64,000 nt of DNA, taken from contig OY744611.1 in NCBI GenBank assembly GCA_963556255.1, forward strand, positions 8,197,474 through 8,261,473. Direction: 5' to 3'. This DNA comes from Allolobophora icterica. Lineage: Eukaryota; Annelida; Clitellata; Crassiclitellata; Lumbricidae. Shown here piece by piece: positions 41,022 to 52,180 of this stretch. The notes below the pieces were generated by a model. The model saw nothing but the letters and a program-made list of their open reading frames with translations. It searched no databases and was not told where the DNA came from. Position 1 is the first letter of the stretch, and the number at the start of each line of letters is the position of its first letter. The translations under genes were made by a program, and so were the position numbers.

Positions 41022-44000
41022 AAAGACTTAAGTAAGTAAGTAAGTAAGTATATCCTTTATTAATCCAACTGCTAACCGCATTTTGGTTTACACATGTATA
41101 TCACGTCCAGATTAAAGTACTAAGGCCTATATTCCGGTGAAAATCATCCTAATTATGAAAGATTTACGAGCTAGACTGTCAGCAGTCGGGAGAACCCGAT
41201 TATGAACACGGGGTCGCAAAGTATAACCCGTATGCTTAACAGGAGGTAATAGCTCATGAAGCACATGTGTAGGACATGTAAGGATGGTCGTGAAAAGTTT
41301 AGAATCAGCAGTACGGATCAATTGTTCGAATCTAGGGTAGTCCACAGGAAGATAACCAGCTTTAATCAGTCTCCTAAATATTGCCTGTAGTCTCTCACGT
41401 CCCCTCTGCCCCACATAACCCCACCAAGCGGACGCAGCGTACGTCATCCTCGACACTGTGGTAGCTGTCACCACATCGTACATTGAGGGGCCAAGTAGTC
41501 CATGAGTAGTCAGGATCCGTATTGCATACATTGATTGTCTTGCACCAGTGCATAGATTGTCAACATGCACATCAAAGCAGAAGTCATCGGAGAGCGTGAC
41601 ACCCAAGATCTTCATGATTCTGACTCTGGAAAGACCAGGAATCTCCATCGGCTGGTTTTCATTCAGTTTTCTTCTCGGCTTACGGACAACCATTTCCTGG
41701 GTCTTTGCTTGGTTAAGCTTCAGATTACATCTCGCAGCCCAGATCTCGATGTGCCTGATTTCAGAGTTTATCAGGTTGCTATTGGCAGCAGGAACCAGGA
41801 GATAGGTATCGTCAGCGTACTTGAGTATCCGGTTAGTTGGATGTTTAGGTTTAAGTTTGGATATTGCTGTTAGGAACAGTATCGGACCAGTTCCTGATCC
41901 CTGGACAATACTGCAGTTGATTTCAATCGCCGCAGAGGTAATTCCTTTAAACTTAGTGCAATGTTGTCGTTGGTGGAGGGCCGCAATGATCCAATTGTAA
42001 GCAACGTCGGGAATGGGTAAGTCCGCCATCTGTTCAGCCAGATAGTCATGCCTCACCGTATCAAAAGCTTTTGAAAAATCCAGCGCTATCAGATGTACAT
42101 AGGGGCTGGACGTCAGCATTTCAGTGAGTTGATGCGTTAATGAACTAAGTGCGGCAGTAGTAGACCCGGTGGGCCGAAACGCATATTGATCTTGAAAGTC
42201 GCGGTTGTTCTGTTCGTACGTCAACATCGGATAGAAATACTTGCGCACCACGATCCGCTCAAGTATACGACAGAGGACTGAAGTGATTGAGATTGGCCTG
42301 TAATCGGCCTCCGTCTTCGGGCGGGAAACCTTTGGGACAGGAGTGATGCAACTAATCTTCCACTGAGGAGGAATATACGCTGCTCCAATGGAAAGGTTGA
42401 AGAGAGCCGCGATTGGCTGTGCCATAGCCGCAGCGGTTCTACTTAATAGCCAAGGTGGCACTCCGTCAGGTCCAGCTGAGGTCCTTCCGGCAGCCTCCAG
42501 CATGCGGAAGACTGAGTATTCTTCGATGAACAGGTCGTCACTTCCGACGGCTGTAGCCTTAGGCCGAGGTCGGACGTAATGTTGATCATCGGATATAGAC
42601 CCGTAATGTAAGTTCAGGGAGTCAGCTGTAATGTTATCGGGGGTGGCGGCCAGGCCGCGACCAGACCCTCGCAGCCTGTTCACTTCAGCCCACAACTCCC
42701 TGGAACCACGCCTGAGCTTGCCAAATGTTTTTGCATTGTGGTCGGCAATTATTTTGTTAATTCTGCCAGCTATGGCCGATGCTGCTTCAGTTCGGTTTTG
42801 TCTATTTAGCTTATTTCTTGTTCGTAGAAGATACTTGACAATAGGCGTCAAGTAAGAAGGTTCACTTTTCTTTATCGTGATCGATCTAAGAGGGAAGTAA
42901 GCATCGTAGCTGGTCTTGAAGAGGTAATAGAATTCCTCAAAGGCCTCTTTTGCTTCCAGGCCCTCGATGGCCGCAATCCAGGGACGCTCAGCCAAGTAGG
43001 CCTGGAAGAGGGCGATGAGTCGTGGTGTGCGCAGCCGGAAAGTGGAGACCGTTCTTTCCATGTTCTTTTTAGACTCCACTGGCTGGTCTCTCTCAGGAAC
43101 GGCTATCACGGCGGAATGCTTTGTCTTTATCAGTGAAGTAACGGCATAGCAAGACTCGAATATTAGTTCAGAACAGTATATTCTGTCGAGAGGGTGACCC
43201 AGGTGGGTCGGCTCAGCAAATGCAGCGAGTAGACCGAACGCAGAAATGTCGGACGTGGGAATTTGATTGAAGTCCCCTGCTAATACAATGATAGCTGGGG
43301 GTGAGAGTGCGTTAATTTCTTCTAATGTTTCGTCAATTATCGAAAAAAGCAGATCGACATTGTAACATGGCGTTGGCGGATGGTATAATCCTCCGATGTA
43401 ATAAAGCTGATTATGCATTTTGACTGAGATCCACAGAAGCTCGATTTCAGGCGGATAGTTCACTCTGGGTTGAAAGGGTACGGGGGCGAGGAGGCTTCTG
43501 CAGTAGATCGCAATCCCTCCTCCTTTCCTGTTATTACGATCCCTCCGGAAGAGGTCATACCCCTGTATGCCCATCATTGCATCAGTATGATGTTTTTTAA
43601 ACCAGCTTTCTGTTATGATTGCGATGTCAGATTTATAATTGCATAGTTCAGTGGTTAGATGTCCAAGGGCGTGCGGCTTACCTAGACTCGTAGAGTTGAT
43701 CAGATATAGTGATGGACCAACAGGCTCTAGCTCATTCTGGGGCAGACAAGGACAATGAAATTGAACAGTAGGAATGCGTACGAGTTGGCAAGGTCGCGCT
43801 TCTCTCCAGTGTCCACCGTGCAGGTTCACACGTCTGTGTTCAGTGATGATGACCGGTATAGGTAGCCGCTTTCGACAACCACCCCTAGATCCACGGTATC
43901 GAAAAATGCCTTGCTCTTTTAGAATTTTGAAGACAGCGTTAAGGTGACAGTTATTTCGTATATATTTATTATTCGGTTTCAAGGCATACAAGTCCCTTGA

Positions 44001-44090
44001 ACTGTACTCAAGTGAGATGTGTAGTTTATGTTTCTTACTCAAGGCCCAACACAGTAACCATCTCTTGAAGCTCGAACCGGTATTCCTCGT
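41022..44090 (-). mobile_element. LINE with intact ORF2 and (ACTT)n tail
   Basis: Minus-strand non-LTR element. The 3' end is marked by an (ACTT)n tail (about 41029-41051), the body by the 971-codon ORF. The 5' limit is uncertain and no target duplication was found. Confidence 0.8.
41127..44042 (-). CDS. LINE ORF2: APE endonuclease + reverse transcriptase, undamaged
   Basis: 971 codons with no stop or frameshift. A short basic N-terminal region precedes the endonuclease (INSTSLGKPHALGHL, IAIITESWFKKHH, GYDLFRRDRNNRKGGGIAIY, VLAGDFNQIP, KTKHSAVIA). A linker and the reverse transcriptase follow: TSAGPDGVPPWLL, PVPKVSRPKTEADYRPIS, A LIALDFSKAFDTV, B INCSIVQGSGTGPI, C LKYADDTYLLVP. A conserved C-terminal thumb and YTLRPRVHNRVLPT end the protein. 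The arrangement suits the CR1/Rex1-like groups, but the clade is not proven. The intact frame implies a recent insertion. No ORF1 is seen upstream. Confidence 0.9.
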   Translation of the reverse strand: MSKKHKLHISLEYSSRDLYALKPNNKYIRNNCHLNAVFKILKEQGIFRYRGSRGGCRKRLPIPVIITEHRRVNLHGGHWREARPCQLVRIPTVQFHCPCLPQNELEPVGPSLYLINSTSLGKPHALGHLTTELCNYKSDIAIITESWFKKHHTDAMMGIQGYDLFRRDRNNRKGGGIAIYCRSLLAPVPFQPRVNYPPEIELLWISVKMHNQLYYIGGLYHPPTPCYNVDLLFSIIDETLEEINALSPPAIIVLAGDFNQIPTSDISAFGLLAAFAEPTHLGHPLDRIYCSELIFESCYAVTSLIKTKHSAVIAVPERDQPVESKKNMERTVSTFRLRTPRLIALFQAYLAERPWIAAIEGLEAKEAFEEFYYLFKTSYDAYFPLRSITIKKSEPSYLTPIVKYLLRTRNKLNRQNRTEAASAIAGRINKIIADHNAKTFGKLRRGSRELWAEVNRLRGSGRGLAATPDNITADSLNLHYGSISDDQHYVRPRPKATAVGSDDLFIEEYSVFRMLEAAGRTSAGPDGVPPWLLSRTAAAMAQPIAALFNLSIGAAYIPPQWKISCITPVPKVSRPKTEADYRPISITSVLCRILERIVVRKYFYPMLTYEQNNRDFQDQYAFRPTGSTTAALSSLTHQLTEMLTSSPYVHLIALDFSKAFDTVRHDYLAEQMADLPIPDVAYNWIIAALHQRQHCTKFKGITSAAIEINCSIVQGSGTGPILFLTAISKLKPKHPTNRILKYADDTYLLVPAANSNLINSEIRHIEIWAARCNLKLNQAKTQEMVVRKPRRKLNENQPMEIPGLSRVRIMKILGVTLSDDFCFDVHVDNLCTGARQSMYAIRILTTHGLLGPSMYDVVTATTVSRMTYAASAWWGYVGQRGRERLQAIFRRLIKAGYLPVDYPRFEQLIRTADSKLFTTILTCPTHVLHELLPPVKHTGYTLRPRVHNRVLPTADSLARKSFIIRMIFTGI

Positions 44091-44654
44091 TACAATAATT
44101 CGGCGCTTTTGTGAGTTGCCAAAAAATGCGCTAGTTTAATTAACCTAATACAGACATATAATATATATTAACCGTGTTTCACTGCCGATTTTATTGACAA
44201 TCTAAAACGCTTTACTGTCCGAAATGAAAAACGGGTTACAGATGCACCAAATTAAAATCGATTATGCCTACCAATATTGTTTTGGAATCCGGATTCCTTT
44301 TCATTCAAAATAAGAGGAGTTACCATTTACCTGTAGGCCCTATGATTGCAATCAGACATAACTTTAGTCGAAAGCCTGGTTCTCGTGAGTACGACACTGA
44401 GCGTGCTCGTTTAATTTTTGTTTTACTTTATCTGTATGAATAAATCATTCAATTAATGTTTTTAGTTTTTTGGTCAAGTAGGACTTTCTGGTGGTCATTT
44501 AAAACTCTATTTGAAGCAGGCTTTTCTGAATCCATCTGTCATAAAAAAAAGCTATGCAAATATTTTTGGACGCTATAGAAGAATTAGTAAATCACCTAAT
44601 TAATTTTAGACACCAAAGCGATGATAATCGTGCTAAGCTAATTTTTGGTTTTAG
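44091..44654. other. No recognisable gene (possible intron)
   Basis: AT-rich, no coding signal, ending in the pyrimidine-poor but usable acceptor TTTTTGGTTTTAG at 44654. Confidence 0.4.
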
Positions 44655-44841
44655 CTCAATGAACTTCCGTTCGAGCTGTTGGACATTGTCTTAGAAAACT
44701 CGTTTCTGCATTGGATATTGAGTTCTTCACCCCGTCAGAGAGACGAAGATGTTATCAAAGCTTTGGCATTAGTCGACTTATGTTGGTTTCAACGAACAAC
44801 ACGAGAAAGATTCCATAAAAGAATTTGGAAGCGGCTGAAAG
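44655..44841 (+). CDS. Candidate host exon, F-box-like
   Basis: 187 bp between an AG acceptor (44653-44654) and a GTAGAT donor (44842). It enters in phase 0 and exits in phase 1. The translation starts LNELPFELLDIVLENSF and includes ALVDLCWFQRTTRERF and IWKRLKG. The L..LP.ELL..I...L, L..VC..W and final W spacing resembles an F-box, which would link a substrate-binding protein to an SCF ubiquitin ligase. The insert between helices is longer than usual, so assignment is tentative. Exit phase is compatible with the exons at 52441 and 53560. Confidence 0.45.
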
Positions 44842-45349
44842 GTAGATTGATTTCAACTATACATTTATTGCTATTTACAGACATTATACCAAAGATTATC
44901 ACAATAATTGCTAGCAATCGAGAAACAAACTGGAATTGTGAGTTCAATTTATCTCATCTAAGAAAATATATTATATCATATATATTCTGTAGCTCAAATC
45001 CGGATTCATGGTTATTGGCTATTTCAGGCACAACGCCATATGGTATGAAGAAGAGGTGCATCTTCTTCATAACAAAGTCTGGTGACGTCTCAATCCTCCA
45101 GACATGGTGTGGGTCGAAGTCCAAGCCTTCAACACTTTTCCATGCATTAACCTGCTAATAAGGGCCTAGAGCACGTTAGATGCCAAACTATAAGGCTGCA
45201 TAAAACACTTAAAGGCCGTCGGAGGGGTTCCTTGTTTCTGCGGGTATTTATACAGCAGCACAGCTCGGCTATTCGGCAGTCCGGACCTACTGAAACTGCA
45301 AAATTGCAAGCAGCGCATTTATCGCTCCTTGCCACCTGATAGCGAATAG
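44842..45349. other. No recognisable gene
   Basis: No supported gene. An open frame across 44679-45158 merely reads through the exon at 44655-44841 into this intron-like sequence. Confidence 0.4.
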
Positions 45350-45940
45350 TAGCAAAGCTTAGTCCCTCAACGCATCCAATACAAAATCATATCTCTTACT
45401 TACAACGGTCTTCAAACCTCTCAACCTTCTTACATTCGCCAGCTATTCACCATCCAACCGTCCGCGTCTACTCGCTCATCATCATATCTTTCTCTATCTC
45501 GGCCTTCAGTGTCCTCATCTCTTAAATTCTGCAACCGCTCCTTAGTCTATGCTGCACCGGCTCTTTGGAATGACCTCCCAAACGATCTCCGCCAGTTTGC
45601 TCATCCTCCCATATCGCCTGTTGACATCACCTCTCCTCCGCTCGCACTGTCCTCCGCTGCTTTCCACTCACGACTTAAAAGTTAAAACCGAACTCTTCAA
45701 GATATCCTATCCGGATTCCATTCCTGCGCCATCACACAACCGCCATCATCCCCAATTACCACCGTAGCACCCTGCTGTCTCCTGGGCTTGACCTCCCCGG
45801 ACTCTGACCTGGCACCGGAACGGACAAGGCGGACATGGCTATTGCGGACTTGATTTGGTATAGCGCCGGTGAATAAGCTGGTCTCCCTGACGTGGCTTTT
45901 GTGTGGCGCTGAGAAATGTCGGAGATTTACATTACATTAC
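45350..45940 (+). pseudogene. CR1-like LINE 3' end fragment
   Basis: Plus-strand translation has RIQYKIISLTYNGLQTSQPS, LSRPSVSSSLKFCNRSLVY, AAPALWNDLPNDLR and FHSRLKTELFKISYP, the C-terminal end of CR1-like reverse transcriptases, in one to two frames. It ends in a short (TTACA)n tail at ~45928-45942. Confidence 0.8.
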
Positions 45941-46394
45941 ATAAGTTGATGCACCGATGTTTGAAATTCTTAGATAATTATTTTTAAGAATTTTTGCTTC
46001 AAATTCAAAGATGCAGTCCATAAGCTATCGATACAAACACACGGGTATAGGGCGGCTGATTTAAATGTAATTCGTTCATGAATACAAACTATAAAGCAGA
46101 TTTGGAAGTGCAGTCTTTCTTCGACGGTCAGATGGGGTGACCACACGTCCCGGATTGGCCGGGACAGTCCCGGAATTTGAAAAAATGTCCCGCGTCCCGG
46201 ACACGTCCTTTCCGGGACAATGGAACGTCCCGGAATGAATTTTTCTATTATCAAATACGTAGAATTTGCCATTTTAATTTTCCAATAATTAATTAGTTGA
46301 CCAATTTCTGTATTTTTGGCTCGTTTTCTTTTGAATTAAATCACTTAGAAATAAAGTGCTTCAGTTTGGTCTAAAATCTCACAATAGGGGGCCT

Positions 46395-47610
46395 ATATTT
46401 AAGTTATTAAGGAACATTTATATAACGCCCCTTCAAGGCTGTCTACTCAGGAGCGCTCCCAGTCTAGCCACGGCCAAAAAGAGTAGTCTTAAGCGCAGAA
46501 ACCCTATATATGATCCGTAATGGAAATGGGAGCCAATGCAGGACACCCGTCATGAAGTCAGAAACCCGGCCAAATCTAGGAATGCGGCCAACGAGGCGCG
46601 CAGCTACGCGGAGGACCCGATCCAGGCACCCAACCCGGACAGCTAGGAGGCCAGCGTAAAGGGCACTACAGTAATCAAGACGGGGGACTACAAAAGCACG
46701 CACAAGGGTAGAGGCAGCCCCTAGGACAAAGAACGCGAAACTACCCTAAGATGGCGTAGTTGGTAGTAGCAGTCGCGACAGAGGAGATTAATGTGACGGG
46801 TGAACGTCAGTTCCTGATCCAGGATAACGCCAAGGTCGCGTACAGGGGTGGCGAAAGAGATAAGAGGGGACTCAAGAGCTAAATCCTCTATGTTAATTTT
46901 TGCAAGTTGCTGACGCGTAACCCAGCCAGATGAACTGCGTCTTGCTCGGGTTAATCCTCAGGCGGTTGGAGGACATCCAGGCTTCCAAGGTCTCAGTGGC
47001 CCGGACAATCTCATGGACAGCAGCAGCTGCCGCCAATGCCGAGCAGTGAACGTAAGCCTGGAGGTCATCCGCATAAGACTGGTTGAGAACTGCACCAGCA
47101 GCCAGGAGGGGACCCAGGTCAGCCGTATAGAGAATATATAATAAGGGGGCCCAAGACAGAACTCTGAGGCAGGCCAAAAGGAACGGAGACCCACGAAGAC
47201 CTAGTGGACCCACAAGCAACAGTGCACGTAGAATGCGAACCAGTTGAGAAGATTACCAGAAAGGCCATAGGAAGTGGAGAGACGAGTTAGAAGGATAGAA
47301 TCAGTGCTTTTTTCAGCCGGAACGCGCCGGAACGGCGTTCCGTCACCTTTTTCAGCTACTAAAAAATAATTTATTTATTTTAATAATAAAAACAACAATT
47401 TCGTTATTTTAATTTAATTTCAGTGTTTTGGACTGTTTTCAGTGTTTATTGAGACCCATCCCAAACACCAATCCATTTTTTCTCGAAATCCATAATTGTT
47501 CCGTTCCGGAACCTTTTTTTCTAGAAAAAAAGCACTGGATAGAATGATCAACCGTATCAAATGCAGCGGTAGGCCCTGTGTGTATAGCGCTCTTCTCAAT
47601 GAACCCAGCT
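46395..47610 (-). pseudogene. LINE ORF2 fragment, minus-strand copy
   Basis: Reverse transcriptase on the minus strand: motif A TAAFDTVDHSI (47546-47600), motif C QSYADDLQAYVHC, thumb SNRLRINPSKTQFIWLG, then VVPRLDYCSALYAGLLAVR and GVLHWLPFPLRIIYR. Interrupted by the MITE at 47302-47537 and frameshifted. The same LINE occurs inverted at 49060-50400. Confidence 0.85.
47302..47537. mobile_element. hAT-type MITE, 236 bp
   Basis: Ends CAGTGCTTTTTTCAG / TAGAAAAAAAGCACTG are flanked by GATAGAAT (47294-47301, 47538-47545). It shares the CGGAACGC..CGTTCC core with 14238-14414. Inserted between palm motifs of the LINE copy. Confidence 0.9.
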
Positions 47611-47657
47611 CCTAATTCAATTTGACATAATATATATATACATTATATATACATATA

Positions 47658-47745
47658 CAGTGCTGTTTCTGCCGGAACGCTCGGGAACGGCGTTCCGGCA
47701 CCTTTTTCAGCAGTTAAAAATAACTTAAAAGTTTTAAGAAAAGAA
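47658..47745. mobile_element. Truncated copy of the same MITE family
   Basis: Starts CAGTGCTGTTTCTGCCGGAA and keeps the GGAACGGCGTTCCGGCACC core. The matching far end was not found, and a Harbinger-like MITE follows closely. Confidence 0.6.
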
Positions 47746-47761
47746 TAATCATTTTAATTTA

Positions 47762-48203
47762 TGGGTCGTCCATTAATTATGTCAACAAATTCTAGGCAGT
47801 TTTGACCCCCTCCCTTGTCAACAACTGTCAAACATTCAAGGACCCCCTAATAAAATTATGTCAAAAATAATTTACCCCTTCCAAATTTCTTTCCATCAAA
47901 AAGAAACTCGAAATATTAGATTTTCATAAAGAACCCAGGGTATTCGCACTTAAAAGATTTTCGTATTGATCTGGGAACAACAAACAAGATAATTTATAAC
48001 GAAGAAAATATCGCGTTTGATTAAATTACAAACAAGACAGAAATAGATCACTCATAAAGACTTTCCGAATCTATGGTTGCTTTTTGATTAAATCAACGTT
48101 GACGACAATTTTTCTTGAACACCCCCTCCCTCGTCAAGAATTGTCAAACTTTCTCAAACCCCCTCCCTCCCCCATTTTGTTGACATAATTAATGGACGAC
48201 CCC
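47762..48203. mobile_element. Harbinger-like MITE, 442 bp
   Basis: Ends GGGTCGTCCATTAATTATG and CATAATTAATGGACGACCC form long TIRs flanked by TTA (47759-47761, 48204-48206), as expected of PIF/Harbinger elements. No coding capacity. Confidence 0.7.
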
Positions 48204-48380
48204 TTAGTGTGACGTAAAAATTTCTTGGGGAAGGTCTCACCGGGACCCCTCCCCAAACCTAACCCCTGTTTTTTTCTGGCTTCGCCCTCGATTTAGTCCT
48301 TCAATAATTGTTCAGTTATATTAGCTTATCTGTGGTGTCCCGGAATGGCAGAAAAGAAATGTGGTCACCCTACGGTCAGA

Positions 48381-48774
48381 TAGTGTAATGACTGCAGTAT
48401 TTGGTCATTTTGGTGAACTTATTAGGCTCATATTTGGACGAACTGGAAAGCTAATAGACAAAGAGATAATTTTTAGCGCGCCAAGCTGACAGCCAATGGA
48501 CGGCCAGCGCGGGAAATTGATAAGCGCGCCATATTTTCGTGTATAAGTGCGACAGTTTGGATTTAGTGCTGATTGGTGCAAAATAACCGCGAATGTTCAT
48601 TGTTCTTCTGACCGTCGAAGTGCAAACATGTGGCGCACATAACCTCCCATGAGCCGTGGGAATGGTCACGAAACAACAAAAATGTCGTGGAAATCAGACT
48701 CAATGCGGTTTTGATGGTTTGTCGAATCTTAGCACTTAGATTATCTTCTACCTAGTAGGCCCTAGCTATTAAAT
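48381..48774. other. No recognisable gene
   Basis: No supported gene. The minus-strand frame at 48451-48669 shows no family I recognise. Confidence 0.4.
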
Positions 48775-49035
48775 CCTTATAAAGAACTGACTGCTTGAAC
48801 AATGAAATGGATGTTGTTGTTATGAAACATGAAATAAGAAACATTGAAACCTGGTCGTGTGGGCTGACCTTGGCTGAGTCTGTCGAGGTCGACGAACAGT
48901 CCGCAATTTTATGCTAACTGTCGTCTGTCAGGTCATGTGGTCAGTTTATTTCCTGTCATATTATCTCTTAATATTTGCCACAGCAAATTCTTCCGTCTGC
49001 ACAAAGTTTGAAAGGAGTTAGAAAGACAAGGTTTT
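48775..49035 (+). repeat. Local duplication, copy 1
   Basis: Shares GAACAATGAAA, GAAACATTGAAAC, TGGTCGTGTGG..TGACCT, TCAGTTTATT.CCT and ATTTGCCACAGC.AATTCTTCC in order with 50413-50685, with moderate divergence. Confidence 0.75.
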
Positions 49036-49059
49036 GTCATATCGAGAACTTAGACTATC

Positions 49060-50400
49060 TTCCACCCGGCACCCTGGGTCCCCTCCCGGCTGCTGGTGCA
49101 GTTCTCAGCCAGTGTTATGCGGATGACCTCCAGGTTTACGTTCACTGCTCGGCATTGGCGGCAGCTGACGCTGTTCTTGAGATTGTCCGGGCCACTGAGA
49201 CCTTCTAAGCCTGGATGTCCTCCAACCGCTTGAGGCTCAACCCGAGCAAGACGCAGTTCATCTGGCTGGGTACGCGTCAGCAGCTCGCAAAAATTAACCT
49301 AAACTAGAAGCTTTAGCTCTTGAGTTCCGTCGGGTCTCTTTTGCCACCTCTGTACGCGACCTTGGCGTTATCCTGGACCAGGAACTGACGTTCACCCGTC
49401 ACATTAATCTCCTCTGCAGTGACTGCTACTACCAACTACGCCAGCTTGGGGTAGTTTCGCGTTGTTTTTCTCAGGGAGTGCCTCTACCCTTCTGCATGCT
49501 TTTGTAGTCTTCCGTCTTGATTTCTGTAGTGCCCTTTACGCTGGCCTCCCAGCTGTCCGGGTTGGGTGGCTGGATCGGGTCCTCCGCGTAGCTGCGCGCC
49601 TCATTGGCCGCATTCCTAGATTTGGCCGGGTTTCTGACTTCATGAGGGATGTCCTACATTGGCTTCCATTCCCACTACGGATCATATATAGGGTTTCTGC
49701 GCTTGTTAAGCGCTGCCTAGAGGGACACGCGCCCCTGTACTTGCAGGAGTTTTGTCGCCCTACATCTGTTGTTCAGCGGCGATCTAATCTTCGATCAGCT
49801 GACCAAGCTGTACTCATGGTCCCTCGCTCGCGTACCGCAATTATGCAGCGCCGCTCCATCTCTGTTCAGGCCCGGCCCTAGGGTATGCGGGGCCGAAGGC
49901 AGCAAGCGATGAGCGGGGCCCCAAGCATAAAATGGCATTGCGAAGTTGAATTCCTGCCAATGCGGTAGGCCTTTTGGCAATACCATACGTATTAAAATAA
50001 TGCAAAATCGAAATCAAATGGGTTAATGAACATAAAATGCAAATCAAGCTCTTAATACTAGCATTTTACTATGAAAGCAATAATTATGTTTTATCTAATT
50101 ATTTGAATACCTGTTGAATTTCATCACAGTAAATTAATTATAGCCAGCAGCGCGGGGCCCCTGAAAGCGCAGGGCCCAAGGCGGCTGCCTCGTTTGCCTT
50201 GCCCTAGGGCCGGGCCTGTCTCTGTTGCTGGCTCTATGACCTGGAATGGGCTCCCAACGGCGCTCCTTTTGGTCTCTATGGATCGCTCAACCACTTTTTA
50301 TACTAATTTAAAGACTACTCTTTAGCCGTGGCTGGACTGGGAGCGCTTCTGAATAGACAGCCTTTAAGGGGCGCTATATAATTGTTCCTTGATAATAATA
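49060..50400 (+). pseudogene. LINE ORF2 fragment, plus-strand copy
   Basis: Same LINE as 46395-47610, opposite orientation: QCYADDLQVYVHCSALAA, SNRLRLNPSKTQFIWLG, VVFRLDFCSALYAGLPAVR, DVLHWLPFPLRIIYRVSALV, then (after the MITE at 49867) MTWNGLPTALL. Ends with an AATAATAAT tail near 50395. 5'-truncated before motif A. Confidence 0.85.
49867..50218. mobile_element. hAT-type MITE, 352 bp
   Basis: CAGGCCCGGCCCTAGGG and CCCTAGGGCCGGGCCTG are perfect TIRs. The 8-bp duplication TCTCTGTT lies at 49859-49866 and 50219-50226. Inserted near the C-terminal end of the LINE frame. Confidence 0.95.
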
Positions 50401-50412
50401 CTAATAATAATC

Positions 50413-50685
50413 CATTAACATACCTACAAAGAACAGTCTGGGTGAACAATGAAACGGTCGTTGTTGTCGCGAAATAAGGAACATTGAAACTTAAGCGATA
50501 ACAAATCGAGTGGTCGTGTGGTTTGACCTCGGCGATGTCAATCGAGGCCATTGGATTGTTTGCTATATCCTACTAGCTGTCAGATCATATGGTCAGTTTA
50601 TTACCTACAGGTCATATTATTAGCTAGCATTTGCCACAGCCAATTCTTCCCTCTTCATAATGACTGAACTGTTTCTAAAAAGACG
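50413..50685 (+). repeat. Local duplication, copy 2
   Basis: Second copy of the block at 48775-49035. The LINE at 49060-50400 sits between the two copies. Confidence 0.75.
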
Positions 50686-50835
50686 AGGATGGAGGAGACA
50701 GGTCCTCAGGGACAAAGTTCCGTTGTTCATCAATGCGATCAGCTAACTAAATCTGACATTACGTCACTTATACAGTCCTCTATCACAGAGTCGACCACTT
50801 GTCTGCTGAGATTTTGTAACTAAAAAGAGCAGCAA

Positions 50836-51139
50836 ATGATTACAGTCATCGATCCGACTGATTGGCAAAACGTAAAAGTAACAGAACCACCGGTCATTCC
50901 CACACTATCCAAAGATGACCTTGAAAATTTTATCGCCAGTGAATGTGTTCCCGCACTGGATTTTCCAGAATTTATTTCCATGTCACACACAATTGGTTGA
51001 GCACTCTGTAAAACTTGTTACTGAAGCATCTGCTGCTGTGGTTGGGCAAACATCTGGACATGGTTTCATCCTTGCCAGATTGGAATCACAGGAACTAATA
51101 CCTTATTTCAATACCAAAGCAGAATTTCAATCGAGTTGA
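50836..51139 (+). pseudogene. Remnant of an uncharacterised multicopy protein
   Basis: The frame from 50836 (MITVIDPTDWQNVKV, then PPVIPTLSKDDLENF) shifts to a second frame with FPCHTQLVEHSVKLVTEASA and GFILARLESQELIPYFNTK. The CHTQ.VE..VKLVTEAS block is one I associate with a repetitive, probably transposon-carried protein of animals; no function is known to me. One frameshift near 50985 breaks it. Confidence 0.5.
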
Positions 51140-51199
51140 ATCAATGGAATAAAATGAGTATTGACCCACTTTTCAGTTATTAATAAGTCTCTTGGGATT

Positions 51200-51560
51200 T
51201 TTATTGTTTATTTAAAATTTCTGAAAATCATTGTATTAATTTTATTCTACATGGTCATTAAATACATCATAATTAAATGCTTAGACACTATTACAGTTAG
51301 CGTGTTAATTTTTTAAAGTTTAGGCCTGTACAATTGTTACAAAATTTGACAAATTTTGTAGCAAATGTCAAATGTTAAAACTTGTTGGAGCACAACTTAG
51401 AAGACACATTATTTTTATAAATTTTATTTTGCATGGTCATTAAATACATCATAAATAAAAACAATTAGGTTATGAAATTTTTAAAAAATTTTAATTTTCC
51501 TATATTTGATCATTTTTAAATTTTACCAAATTTTAAAACTCGTTGGGGCACATCTTAGAG
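51200..51560. repeat. ~180-bp imperfect duplication, AT-rich
   Basis: TGGTCATTAAATACATCATAA occurs near 51251 and 51434, with GGAGCACAACTTAGAAGA / GGGGCACATCTTAGAGAA blocks similarly spaced. Confidence 0.65.
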
Positions 51561-51789
51561 AACAAATTTAAAAAAAAAAATTTTTGCACGATAACTAACT
51601 ATACCAAAAGGCAACAATTCATCACTACTACTTTTAGTTTCTAGAATTGTTATTTTTTCACTCCCTCCTACTCCATAAGGACTCCAAGTTTAAAGAGTCG
51701 TGGTCATGGAATGGCAAAATTTTTGCAATTTCTGCCAATACTGGGAAAATTATCAAAGTGGACCCTTTCACAACTGTGCCTAATATGTT
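51561..51789. other. No recognisable gene
   Basis: AT-rich noncoding sequence. Confidence 0.4.
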
Positions 51790-52180
51790 ACACAGAACTG
51801 TACTTAGTCATCGACTCTCCAGAAGTCTCTGGAGCTGATCACCAATGTAGGCTGCCACAACGAATCTGTCACGTCTTTCCCATGATATTTTACCAAGAGT
51901 TGAACTCTTCTCCAGAGTATTCTGGAGCTGATTTTTTTACGTCACCTGGCCTCACCAATGTAGGCTGCCACATCGAACCTGTCGCGCCTTTCTCATGATA
52001 AATTACCTGGAGCCTACTCTTCTTACCAATGAATGTCCACAAATCAAAGGACAAATCTGACGAATCTGTCACGCCTTCTGGTGATATTTTACCCAGAGCC
52101 GAACGTTCTCGTCGACCCTCCGTCGGTTCCTGGAGCTATTCTTCGTCGCCTGGGCTTTCCAATGAGTCAGCCATCTTGGA
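51790..52180. repeat. ~120-bp diverged tandem repeat, three units
   Basis: Each unit contains a TCACCAATGTAGGCTGCCAC-like or CCAATGAGTCAGCCATC block and CGAAYCTGTCRCGYCTT, followed by ATGATATTTTACC and CTGGAGCTGAT/CTATTC. No frame is conserved across all three. Confidence 0.6.

Larger units (their letters stand above)
46133..48372. mobile_element. hAT-type element (2.24 kb) packed with nested insertions
   Basis: Ends TGGGGTGACCAC and GTGGTCACCCTA are flanked by CGGTCAGA on both sides (46125-46132, 48373-48380), an 8-bp hAT-like duplication. The ends also share TCCCGG-rich subterminal sequence. Inside lie a LINE (46395-47610), two related small MITEs and a Harbinger-like MITE. No transposase seen. 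Confidence 0.85.
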
